This document shows positions 9,292 through 16,300 of a stretch of DNA of 64,000 nt, piece after piece. Source of the DNA: a virus. Position 1 is the first letter of the stretch. Every line of letters begins with the position of its first letter. Location of the stretch: positions 18,903 to 82,902 of IMG/VR virus record IMGVR_UViG_3300045116_000678. The stretch is one strand, 5' to 3'. The notes under the pieces were generated by a model, which was not told the origin of the DNA, searched no databases, and saw nothing but the letters and a program-made list of their open reading frames with translations. Both the position numbers and the translations under genes were made by a program.

Positions 9292-9990
9292 CTACCAGCA
9301 GCGATTCACATGCGGCTCGTCAGCCCTGCTGTCCTTGCGGAGGTCGGCGTCCGGCCGCAGGCCGAAGTACTGTTCGAACAGGCCCAGCTCCCGCGACGCC
9401 CGCGATGCATCGAGCGTGTCCGCGTCCTGCTTGCTGTACGCGCGATAGAGCGCCCAGTGAACGAGAAACCGGTGATGGACAGGCGCAACCTCGGGCTTGG
9501 CGTTCTTGTTGTCCGCGCTGAACGGCTTCAGCGGCAGCCGAAGGCCTTCGAGGTGCAGAACGTAGTCGCGGCTGATGAGCGCAGGCAGCAGGATCCGCGA
9601 ATCTTCCTGGATGAGGTGCCTGGGCGCGTCGCGCTCGGTGCGCCAGTCCGGGTCGATCTCGTTCATGCGATCGAGCGACACCACCTCCAGCACGCAGCCG
9701 CGGCGCTCGGTCGTCACGGGCACCGTCGTGAGGTCGGTCACCCGGAAGAGCTCGGCCCGCGTGATCTCGAAGAAGAGCGTGAACGGGTAGCCGGACTGGC
9801 CGGGCACCACGCGCACCGTGGTGGCGTCGGGCAGGAGGCGCTTGCGGATAGCGGCCTCCTCCTGCGCCTCGGTCAGCCAGCTAGCGACCGCGGTATCCGA
9901 CCAGAGGACGTCGTCGGAGCGCCCGGTGACGTCCCGCGCCTGGTCGTCCGAATCCTCGCGGAAGGCCGCGATCAGCTGTTCGAGCGTCAT
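9292..9990 (-). CDS. head-tail connector / adaptor-like protein
   Basis: 232 residues. The N-terminus (MTLEQLIAAFREDSDD... then WLTEAQEEAAIRKRLL) and the C-terminal helical part with a lone Trp/Tyr-rich helix (VHWALYRAYSKQD) fit the head-completion adaptor family found after the capsid gene in tailed phages (DUF6682-like, from memory). Position, two genes after the decoration-like gene, supports this. It follows the 143-residue gene with a 1-base gap. Confidence 0.55.
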   Translation of the reverse strand: MTLEQLIAAFREDSDDQARDVTGRSDDVLWSDTAVASWLTEAQEEAAIRKRLLPDATTVRVVPGQSGYPFTLFFEITRAELFRVTDLTTVPVTTERRGCVLEVVSLDRMNEIDPDWRTERDAPRHLIQEDSRILLPALISRDYVLHLEGLRLPLKPFSADNKNAKPEVAPVHHRFLVHWALYRAYSKQDADTLDASRASRELGLFEQYFGLRPDADLRKDSRADEPHVNRCW

Positions 9991-9991
9991 C

Positions 9992-10423
9992 TCAGACCGG
10001 GCCGAACTGGTCGATCAGGCCGATGACGCGCGAGCGCATGTTGTCCAGGCTGAGCGTCTTGGGCACCGTCTGGTCGTACTTCGTCTTCGCGAAGTCCTGC
10101 AGCGCGTCCTTGTCCATCAGCTGCACCTGGTCGCGCAGGTCTTGGAGCTTGGCTGCATTCGCCTCCTGCTCCTTGCGCTTCTGTTCGGCCTTGGCCAGCT
10201 TGTCCGCCGTATCGTCCTTGGTGGCGTCCGTCTTCGTCGGCTTCTTCGCGTCGGCGGGCGCCTGTTCGAAGACGTCCGTGTGACGGAGGAACTTGCGGCC
10301 GACCTCGGCGGGCACCTCTCGCACTTGGTCCGTGACGAAAGTGAGGCCAGTGCCGTAGTTGCGATCGGTGAACTCCGGCCGACGGCCGATGTACTTGACG
10401 TGGACCGTGATGGCGTCAGGCAT
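9992..10423 (-). CDS. small head/late protein with coiled coil
   Basis: 143 residues. A short beta-type N-terminus (MPDAITVHVKYIGRRPEF) contains NYGTGLTF. A Lys/Ala/Asp-rich coiled-coil stretch follows (about residues 58-105), then a conserved-looking C-terminal helix. Such proteins occur next to capsid genes as minor head components. The function is unknown. Confidence 0.5.
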   Translation of the reverse strand: MPDAITVHVKYIGRRPEFTDRNYGTGLTFVTDQVREVPAEVGRKFLRHTDVFEQAPADAKKPTKTDATKDDTADKLAKAEQKRKEQEANAAKLQDLRDQVQLMDKDALQDFAKTKYDQTVPKTLSLDNMRSRVIGLIDQFGPV

Positions 10424-10451
10424 GTGGAACTCCTCGAGATGGGGGAAAGGA

Positions 10452-10469
10452 AAGGGGCCGAAGCCCCTT
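10452..10469 (-). promoter_or_regulatory. UUCG-loop hairpin
   Basis: A 7-bp perfect stem, with minus-strand arms AAGGGGC and GCCCCTT and a TTCG loop, sits in the 63-base gap between the decoration-like gene and the 143-residue gene. A short pyrimidine-rich run follows. It could be a weak terminator or an RNA-stabilising hairpin. Confidence 0.6.
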
Positions 10470-10486
10470 CCCTACTGGCGTCGCGC

Positions 10487-10960
10487 TCAGCGCGGGCCGG
10501 TGAGCTCGCCGTACACCAGCACCTTGATGTCGCTGGCCTTGGCGTTGGCGGCACCGGCGATGGTGAGGATCAGGCGGGCGGGCTTCGGCAGCGTCACCAG
10601 CTTCGAGCCGGCGGCGCGCACGCGGCCGGCGGCGTTGAGTGCGAGGCCGGCGCCGAAGTAGGCAGCGTCCTGGGGCACGCCTGCGTCATCCACGCCGTCC
10701 TCGTACTTGAAGCCGAGCGAGCCGGTGACGGCGGCGGTCATCGCAGTGGTGATGAGCGCCTGGGCGTCCTCCAGGCGCATGCCCTCGGGCAGGCCGCCCA
10801 GATCCACGACGTCGCCGATGGCGAGCGCAGCTGCGGAATCCGAGTTGTCGGCAGAGCCGCTGGCCAGCGTCTTCAGGCCGAAGGCGAGCGTCGACAGGTT
10901 GCCGTAGGGGTTCGGGCCGAACTGACGGCCGCGGAAGTGCTTGAGCTTGATGGTTGCCAT
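10487..10960 (-). CDS. capsid decoration-like protein
   Basis: 157 residues, Ala/Gly-rich, with no membrane segment. It lies directly downstream of the major capsid gene, the usual place for a decoration/stabilisation protein. The sequence around KLKHFRGRQFGPNPYGNLSTL and the C-terminal LILTIAGAANAKASDIKVLVYG suggests a small beta fold. The assignment rests on position and size. Confidence 0.5.
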   Translation of the reverse strand: MATIKLKHFRGRQFGPNPYGNLSTLAFGLKTLASGSADNSDSAAALAIGDVVDLGGLPEGMRLEDAQALITTAMTAAVTGSLGFKYEDGVDDAGVPQDAAYFGAGLALNAAGRVRAAGSKLVTLPKPARLILTIAGAANAKASDIKVLVYGELTGPR

Positions 10961-10993
10961 GTTGGCCTCCAGGGAAGTGGGGGAGTCAGTGGG

Positions 10994-11017
10994 GCGGGCC
11001 GGCCGAAGCCAGCCCGC
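10994..11017 (-). promoter_or_regulatory. strong UUCG-loop hairpin after the capsid gene
   Basis: Minus-strand arms GCGGGCTGGC and GCCGGCCCGC enclose a TTCG tetraloop, giving a 10-pair stem with one wobble-type pair. It sits in the 63-base gap after the major capsid gene. There is no T-run after it, so a 3'-end protector or partial attenuator is more likely than a classic terminator. Confidence 0.65.
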
Positions 11018-11023
11018 GGGCCA

Positions 11024-12319
11024 TCACTTGCGGGCGCCGATGATCGGGACCGCCGTGTCGATGACCGTCACGCCGTAGTCGGTGATTTCCTTGCCTTCGC
11101 CGGTGTCCACCTCGAAACGGATCTTCGAGACGCCGCGGATGGCGCCCAGCAGCAGTTCCACCTTGTCGCCGTGGTCCAGCTCCTTCTCGCTCCAGAAGAA
11201 CGGGATGCCGCCACGGTCTTCGCCAGCGCTGGCCATCGCTTCCGCGACCGCCTGGCCGCCGAGCAGGATGGCCCGGTCGATGGCGAAGTTGGTGCCGAAG
11301 CCGGCGGGCACGACGCACGTGCTTTCGGCCTCGCTGTCGAACGCTGCGCAGTAGCGGATCGTGTCGCCAGCGTAGAACCGGATGGGGCGGTTCTGCTTGA
11401 CGATCAGGATGCCGTTCCACAGACCCACGTCGCCGGTGAACAGCGGGTGGTTCTGCATGCGCGAGGCGCGGGCGAGCGCCGAGGCCTGGAACTGACGGAA
11501 GCTCGGGTCGGTGGCGAAGCCGCTGTACTGGGCGGGCGACACCAGCAGCACCCGCAGCGGGCTGTCGTCAGCGGCCGGATCGCCCTCGAACTTCACGACG
11601 GGCGGCGGCAGCGCGATCTGCTCCATGTAGGTGCGGACGGCGTCGACCGTGTCCATCTTGAACAGGTCGGTGGTCTGCAGGTCCACCTCGCCGGCGTTCA
11701 CCGTGAAGGGCTTGATGGCGCCGGCGTCGGCGATGAAGTGCCGGTTCTTGGTCGGCGCCTTCACGGGGTTCACCATGATCTCGGCGAAATCCGAATCGGC
11801 CTCGGTGGGCACGACCCACTCGATGTTGTTCTGGAAGCCACGGGCGCCGGCGGCATGGGCCAGCAGCGACTGGTCCACGTACTTGTCCATCAGGCCCTGC
11901 GCGACCGGGCGGCCGAGCGCGCGGAAGTCCGCCGGGCTGCGGATCTGCGTCATGACGTCGCCGAGGTCGACGGGGAAGCGCGCCTGGTTGACGCGCAGCT
12001 TGTCCTCGGACAGTTTCATGCCGACGCCACGGCCCTCGGCGACCTTGCTGCCCATGATCGGCTTGGCGCCGACCGGGTTCAGCAGGTGGAAGGTGACTTC
12101 GTCTCCGCGGTTCTTGCCGAGATCCTGGCAGCGCACGACGGGCATGTGCTGGGACGTCTGCTTGCGGATGGTGGCGACAGCGCCGGCCGTGCCCTTCGGC
12201 ATGGCACCCGTAAGGCGGTTCCAGGTGGAGTTCCGCTGGTTGTGGGTGGCGAACAGGCCGACCGCCTGTTGCACCAAGGCCTTCGGATCGCCGTAGGCCA
12301 TGTGGGTCTTCGTGGTCAC
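11024..12319 (-). CDS. major capsid protein, N4-gp56 type
   Basis: 431 residues, the right length for the N4-gp56/DUF4043 family of major capsid proteins. Family-type features include a leading AYGDPKALVQQAVGLFATHNQRN, a cluster GDEVTFHLLNP..., repeated Arg/Gln-rich helices and a C-terminal beta domain (KIRFEVDTGEGKEITDYGV). It is flanked upstream by a scaffold-like gene and downstream by a decoration-like gene. It would form the icosahedral head shell. Confidence 0.85.
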   Translation of the reverse strand: MTTKTHMAYGDPKALVQQAVGLFATHNQRNSTWNRLTGAMPKGTAGAVATIRKQTSQHMPVVRCQDLGKNRGDEVTFHLLNPVGAKPIMGSKVAEGRGVGMKLSEDKLRVNQARFPVDLGDVMTQIRSPADFRALGRPVAQGLMDKYVDQSLLAHAAGARGFQNNIEWVVPTEADSDFAEIMVNPVKAPTKNRHFIADAGAIKPFTVNAGEVDLQTTDLFKMDTVDAVRTYMEQIALPPPVVKFEGDPAADDSPLRVLLVSPAQYSGFATDPSFRQFQASALARASRMQNHPLFTGDVGLWNGILIVKQNRPIRFYAGDTIRYCAAFDSEAESTCVVPAGFGTNFAIDRAILLGGQAVAEAMASAGEDRGGIPFFWSEKELDHGDKVELLLGAIRGVSKIRFEVDTGEGKEITDYGVTVIDTAVPIIGARK

Positions 12320-12342
12320 TGTGGACCTCCTTCAGTGGGACA

Positions 12343-12365
12343 GGCGCCACCTCCCGGTGGTGCCG
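12343..12365 (-). promoter_or_regulatory. hairpin upstream of the capsid gene
   Basis: On the minus strand GCACCACC and GGTGGCGC pair around a GGGA loop with one mismatch. It lies in the 53-base gap between the scaffold-like and major capsid genes. A role in balancing translation or mRNA stability is a guess. Confidence 0.4.
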
Positions 12366-12372
12366 TTGGCAA

Positions 12373-13455
12373 TCAGAGTTGCCGGTTCAGGAAAGCCTCG
12401 ATCTGCGCGGGCGTCATGGATGCCATCCGCTCCGACATATCGGGGCCGCTCAATCCAGCGAGCTGCTCGTCCGCACTGAGCCCGGAGGGTCGGCCGCCCG
12501 GAAGGTCCGAGAGGCTGACCGGCACCGGCGTCGGTGCGGCTTGAGCCGCCGCCTTGGCCTGGGCCTTCACGTCGCCAGCGGGCGCCGTGTCGGCCTGGGC
12601 CGGAGCTCGTCCAGAGGACGCTTTGAAGGTGTCGAAGAGCTCGATGACCGCACCGGTGTCACCACCGGTCAGTACGTCGCGGTAGCCCGGCTGCGCGAAC
12701 TTGGGTTGCTTGGCAATCCAGTCCTGCAGCTCCTTGCTCTCGAAGATGGAATCGGCATCCGGGTGCGCCTTGTAGATCGCTTGGTAGTGCGCCTGGGTGT
12801 CGTTGGCGGCCTGCGACTGCTGGAAGGGCTTGAGCGCCTCCCCGACCTTCGCGTTCACCACCTCTGCCACCCGTGCCGCGACCTGCGCGTCCACCAGTTG
12901 CTGGATGCCTCTGGCCATCGCCTCCTCGGAGAAGTCCCCGAAAATCGCCGGGTCGACACCCTTGTCGATGGCCGCTTGCGCAGCCGCGACTTGGTTGTCC
13001 ACCGCGGTCGGCGCTTGTCCCGCGTCGACGCGCTGCTGGGCTTGGGCCCTGAGGCCTTCCAACTCCTTCAGCGCGGCGGCGTGGGCGCTTTCGGCCTGTT
13101 CGGCCTTCGCCTTCCATTGCTTCTCGCCGTCCCGCGCGGCCACCAGCTTCTCGTACGGGATGGTGTGGACACCATCCTTCGCCTGGATCACCGTCTTCGA
13201 CGGATCCTTCGGCTCGTCCAAGTCACCATCGGCGGCTGCCGCGGGCTTGCTCTCTTCCTTCGTCTGGTCCTTGACGCCGTCGGGGTTGGCTTCGCCTGCA
13301 GCAGGGGTCGCGTCGGGCTTCGCGTCCAGTTCCGGCTTGGTGCCGGTATCGCCCTGTTCGGCCAGTTCGAGGAGCTGGGCCGCCTGTTGCGGGGTGAGCG
13401 TGCCGTGCTCGGCGTGCTGCTGAATGAACTCGTCTTGTGCTGCTGTGATCGTCAT
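12373..13455 (-). CDS. capsid scaffolding-like protein
   Basis: 360 residues from the ATG at 13455 (MTITAAQDEFIQQH); the 19 extra codons upstream have no ribosome site. Highly charged, Ala/Gln/Lys-rich and helical, as scaffold proteins are. Residues 223-284 form a compact domain (HYQAIYKAHPDADS) that reappears in the membrane protein at 145-759. The C-terminus ends in a short amphipathic helix (MTPAQIEAFLNRQL) of the kind that binds capsid. It lies directly before the major capsid gene. Confidence 0.75.
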   Translation of the reverse strand: MTITAAQDEFIQQHAEHGTLTPQQAAQLLELAEQGDTGTKPELDAKPDATPAAGEANPDGVKDQTKEESKPAAAADGDLDEPKDPSKTVIQAKDGVHTIPYEKLVAARDGEKQWKAKAEQAESAHAAALKELEGLRAQAQQRVDAGQAPTAVDNQVAAAQAAIDKGVDPAIFGDFSEEAMARGIQQLVDAQVAARVAEVVNAKVGEALKPFQQSQAANDTQAHYQAIYKAHPDADSIFESKELQDWIAKQPKFAQPGYRDVLTGGDTGAVIELFDTFKASSGRAPAQADTAPAGDVKAQAKAAAQAAPTPVPVSLSDLPGGRPSGLSADEQLAGLSGPDMSERMASMTPAQIEAFLNRQL

Positions 13456-13797
13456 GCCTGTCCCGCCACATGTCGCCGTGGCCGCAAGGGGCAGCATTTG
13501 GGTGGCAGGCACGGGCCGAAGCCCGCGCCCACAGCCCTCCAGCTATGGGAACCTCCTCTCGGAGGCTTTGCCGCACCATCACGGTGGGGCGCTTCGCCTT
13601 CGGCTTTCGCGTCTGGCTTGGGCTGCACTTTGCCGGCACGCGGCGTGATCTGGAAACCCTACAGGGGGGCAGCTTTGACTGTGAGTCGCGCAAGCCATCA
13701 CGAACGCGCCAGCGGCCCGGCGGTTTAGCCTTTAGCACTTTCGCTTGACTCAGGAGACCAAAAAGAGGATTCTCACCGCGAGGACAAGGAGTAGAGT
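13456..13797. other. gap with hairpin, repeat copy C and moron promoter
   Basis: No supported gene. It contains a CGGGC-CGAA-GCCCG hairpin at 13512-13525 (UUCG loop on the minus strand) and repeat copy C. A TTGACT at 13745-13750 could be the -35 of the lipoprotein gene. An AAGGAGTAGAGT ribosome site precedes that gene's ATG at 13798. Base composition drops towards AT at the right end, where the moron begins. Confidence 0.5.
13653..13667 (-). repeat. CCCTNTAGGG repeat, copy C
   Basis: On the minus strand this reads CCCCTGTAGGGTTTC. It lies in the divergent gap between the scaffold gene (minus) and the lipoprotein moron (plus). Confidence 0.75.
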
Positions 13798-14904
13798 ATG
13801 AGAAGAACTTGGGTGCTTTTCTTACTGGCGTTTTCTAGCGTCTGGCTAGCCAGTTGCGGGTCGGACTATAAAAGGCCGCAACCTCCGCCCTTGGTCAAAT
13901 GCACTTCTGCAAAGGACTGCACTGACATACTTCCCATTGAGCAGAGTGTTTGCGGATGGAGCGCTGAATCCACGGTAGACACTGGCAAGTGGGGACGTGT
14001 TGGGGGGAGTCCGTCTTTGAACCAATGGCGACTCTACAACTTTGACGCACAGCGCGATGTTTCGGCGGTGGTCAAGGTTCACATCGAAACTCAATTGCCA
14101 GAAGCCCCCACCGAAAAATACATTCCGTATTTCCTCAAGGCGCGTCCCAAAGACGGCACTATCAAGGGGGGGCGTCCAGACTCAATCGACACAGCTGGAC
14201 CATACGCCTACCTCGGATGCGAGTGGGTTCGAAGAGTCGATAACACAATCATTCGGTACACGTACCAGGTAGTCAGCGCATGCTACGTGAACGACCCCAA
14301 CTGCCCGGCACAACCGCCCTATGAAAAGCCCGAGCAACGGCCTCCGGTTGAGGATGAGCTGGCTAGATGCGAGGTCGCATGCTCCAGCGGAGATCCGAGA
14401 AAATGCCTCGCCTACGATTTAAGCGCTCCTATCGCGTCAACACCAGCACGGCGGATGAATCAGATTGCCGTCCAGTTGCGTGACAACCCGATTCCATTCG
14501 GCGTAGACATGTCTCCGCTACTGGATGCAATTGACAACGCTACCGGGGCAAGCTGCAGAGGTCGGCAACTTACGATAGGTGAACAGGGGGAGGCGGTTGC
14601 GTTTGGGCAAGCCTGCAGGTTTCAGTTAGCCACTCCTGCAAAGACGCCCCCGGATCTTCAGCTCCTCATGCTGGACGTTCCAAACGTCGTGTCTGGTCAA
14701 TTCACGCGCGGAGCAACTGCGCCAGTGCTGCCCAAGATCCAGTGGAGCTCAGAGAATTCTCCGACCATTGACTACTATGCAAACGGATCCACTGGAGGCA
14801 AGACCGGCACCGAGTCGATAGCCGCAATCTACGTGGGAACATCAAGAATGCTGATCGCCGGAAAAGAGAAGTTCTGCGCCCGCGTCAACTACACCGGGGG
14901 CTGA
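13798..14904 (+). CDS. lipoprotein moron
   Basis: 368 residues with a lipoprotein signal peptide: Arg-rich start, hydrophobic core, lipobox LASC with Cys20. The mature part is Cys-containing and mixed alpha/beta, with no family I recognise. It is on the strand opposite the late genes, has its own ribosome site, and is clearly lower in GC than its neighbours. These are marks of a laterally acquired moron expressed in the lysogen. It overlaps the stop of the convergent gene by 20 bases. A role in surface change or superinfection exclusion is possible but unproven. Confidence 0.75.
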   Translation: MRRTWVLFLLAFSSVWLASCGSDYKRPQPPPLVKCTSAKDCTDILPIEQSVCGWSAESTVDTGKWGRVGGSPSLNQWRLYNFDAQRDVSAVVKVHIETQLPEAPTEKYIPYFLKARPKDGTIKGGRPDSIDTAGPYAYLGCEWVRRVDNTIIRYTYQVVSACYVNDPNCPAQPPYEKPEQRPPVEDELARCEVACSSGDPRKCLAYDLSAPIASTPARRMNQIAVQLRDNPIPFGVDMSPLLDAIDNATGASCRGRQLTIGEQGEAVAFGQACRFQLATPAKTPPDLQLLMLDVPNVVSGQFTRGATAPVLPKIQWSSENSPTIDYYANGSTGGKTGTESIAAIYVGTSRMLIAGKEKFCARVNYTGG

Positions 14905-15289
14905 CCCTAGCGCGGCCCGCGCGCTCGAGGATCTGCCTACACAGCAGCAACGCCGCGGCGGCGGGCCATGACGGGTTCGTGGGTGCGATGGGAAACGGGT
15001 TGTGCTCCCGGATGGACGCCTCGATGGCGATCGCCAGCCAGTACGGCATGGGCATCGGTTGCGGCGCGGGGCCCCGCATGGCCTCGGCAGGTCCGCCCAC
15101 CTCCAGCGGCTTGAAGACCTGCACGTCACCCCACCTGCCGAGTTCGCAGGCGATGAGCAGCGCGCCCTGCGGCGTGGCCGGCAACTTGTCCACCACCTCG
15201 CAGTAGTCGGGCAGAGCACCACCCTCGGATTCAAGGTGTGCGGCCAGCCAGGGCGGCACCATGATCTTGATCGGTTCGACTTCGTTCAT
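14885..15289 (-). CDS. small phage protein, unknown
   Basis: 134 residues from the ATG at 15289 (MNEVEPIKIMVPPWLAAH). An alternative ATG at 15322 adds 11 codons; neither has a good ribosome site. Trp/Pro-rich, no membrane segment, with a C-terminal Ala-rich helix. It lies among the morons between the portal and scaffold genes and faces the lipoprotein gene. Function unknown. Confidence 0.5.
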   Translation of the reverse strand: MNEVEPIKIMVPPWLAAHLESEGGALPDYCEVVDKLPATPQGALLIACELGRWGDVQVFKPLEVGGPAEAMRGPAPQPMPMPYWLAIAIEASIREHNPFPIAPTNPSWPAAAALLLCRQILERAGRARVSPRCS

Positions 15290-15304
15290 GCGCGCAAAGC
15301 ACCA

Positions 15305-15400
15305 AGCCCTGTGGTCTGACATCCCCGGTAGCGGCCGGTCCCCTTGCGGGGTGGGATGCCAGAGCACAGGGCTCTGTGGTTGATCGTCTTGGCCGCTACC
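15305..15400. promoter_or_regulatory. crossing inverted repeats, possible pseudoknot
   Basis: AGCCCTGT (15305-15312) pairs with ACAGGGCT (15366-15373). GGTAGCGGCC (15327-15336) pairs with GGCCGCTACC (15391-15400). The two pairings interleave, the geometry of a pseudoknot, and a CCCC-TTGC-GGGG hairpin (15340-15351) lies inside. This is upstream of the minus-strand small gene and 73 bases before the plus-strand moron. Confidence 0.5.
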
Positions 15401-15439
15401 CGTCGATAGGCCAATGGTCTTCCGGGGCGGCTGTGAAAC

Positions 15440-15454
15440 CGAACCCTACAGGGG
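15440..15454 (-). repeat. CCCTNTAGGG repeat, copy D
   Basis: On the minus strand this reads CCCCTGTAGGGTTCG. It lies 18 bases upstream of the plus-strand moron start at 15473, in the gap shared with the minus-strand small gene. Confidence 0.8.
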
Positions 15455-15472
15455 TGCTGTCAGAATCCTCCG

Positions 15473-16285
15473 ATGCCCAAGAGAAACGCGAAGTTCTCCG
15501 TTCTACAGCCCGACCGCCTAAAGGAACTGGTGGAGGCAAATCAACGAGCGTTGAACAATCTCGCGGACGCACTTGAGAGGTTTTCTCCGGAACAACTGCC
15601 TTTCCTTGAGCCGGTGCGAGCCTCAGCAAATAGGGTTGCTCAGACGGCGCGTGAAGTCTCCGAGGCGTGGGATCAACTACCCAATGAGTACCGAGCCGCC
15701 TTGCTTGTTCTCGCGCACGAAGGGTGGTATTTCGACCTGGAAGCGATGGAGTTCGGAACGCCTCTTGAAATCGCAAACAGCTTTCAGTCCGGCGATAGAG
15801 AGACAGCCGAGACTCATCTTTGTGACCACTATCGCGATCGTCTAAATGAGATCGAACAGCAACTGACGAAGTGGTTTCCCTCGCGTTTGGCCATATTCAG
15901 AGATGCGTTTCGCGCCCATCGGCAGGGGCTCTATTTCGCGTCAATCCCTCTGTTGCTGTCGCAGATCGACGGCGTGTGCCATGACCTCTCAGACTATTAC
16001 TTCTTCACGAAGCCACGCGGTGAAAGACGGACTGGCGTGTCGCCATTCATCGAGCAGAAAGGTCTAAGCGAAATCAACTTGGCGTTGCTTGCGCCGTTGA
16101 TGGCTGAGCACAGCATCCTCCTAGGTGAAAACCGACGCCCAGCAAATTTCTCCCAGTTGAATAGACATCAGGTATTGCATGGGGAGTCGCTGGACTATGG
16201 AAGCGAGCTCAACAGCTTGCGCTCCATCTCGCTCCTTCACTATCTGGCGTCCTGCTTGCACTACTTCGTCCTTCGCAAGAATTAG
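15473..16285 (+). CDS. HEPN-like moron, possible defence protein
   Basis: 270 residues, helical, no signal peptide. Near the C-terminus it has NRHQVLHGESLDYG followed by NSLRSISLL. Arg231-x4-His236 fits the R-x(4-6)-H active-site motif of HEPN ribonucleases. The 'RHxVLHG...YG...NSL' arrangement is one I associate with abortive-infection-like proteins. It is on the plus strand inside the late block, lower in GC, and begins 18 bases after a repeat copy. A superinfection-exclusion or toxin role is an inference. It could also be a non-catalytic HEPN-fold protein. Confidence 0.6.
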   Translation: MPKRNAKFSVLQPDRLKELVEANQRALNNLADALERFSPEQLPFLEPVRASANRVAQTAREVSEAWDQLPNEYRAALLVLAHEGWYFDLEAMEFGTPLEIANSFQSGDRETAETHLCDHYRDRLNEIEQQLTKWFPSRLAIFRDAFRAHRQGLYFASIPLLLSQIDGVCHDLSDYYFFTKPRGERRTGVSPFIEQKGLSEINLALLAPLMAEHSILLGENRRPANFSQLNRHQVLHGESLDYGSELNSLRSISLLHYLASCLHYFVLRKN

Positions 16286-16300
16286 GCTTGCACGTTCCGA

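Noticed and set aside
9818-12544. 908-residue plus-strand frame across the connector-to-capsid region
   Set aside because: It runs antisense to well-supported phage genes and is Arg/His-rich like other shadows in high-GC DNA.
756-13455. Diversity-generating retroelement, as in BPP-1-type podoviruses
   Set aside because: No reverse transcriptase (YxDD) gene and no template/variable repeat pair was found in the window.
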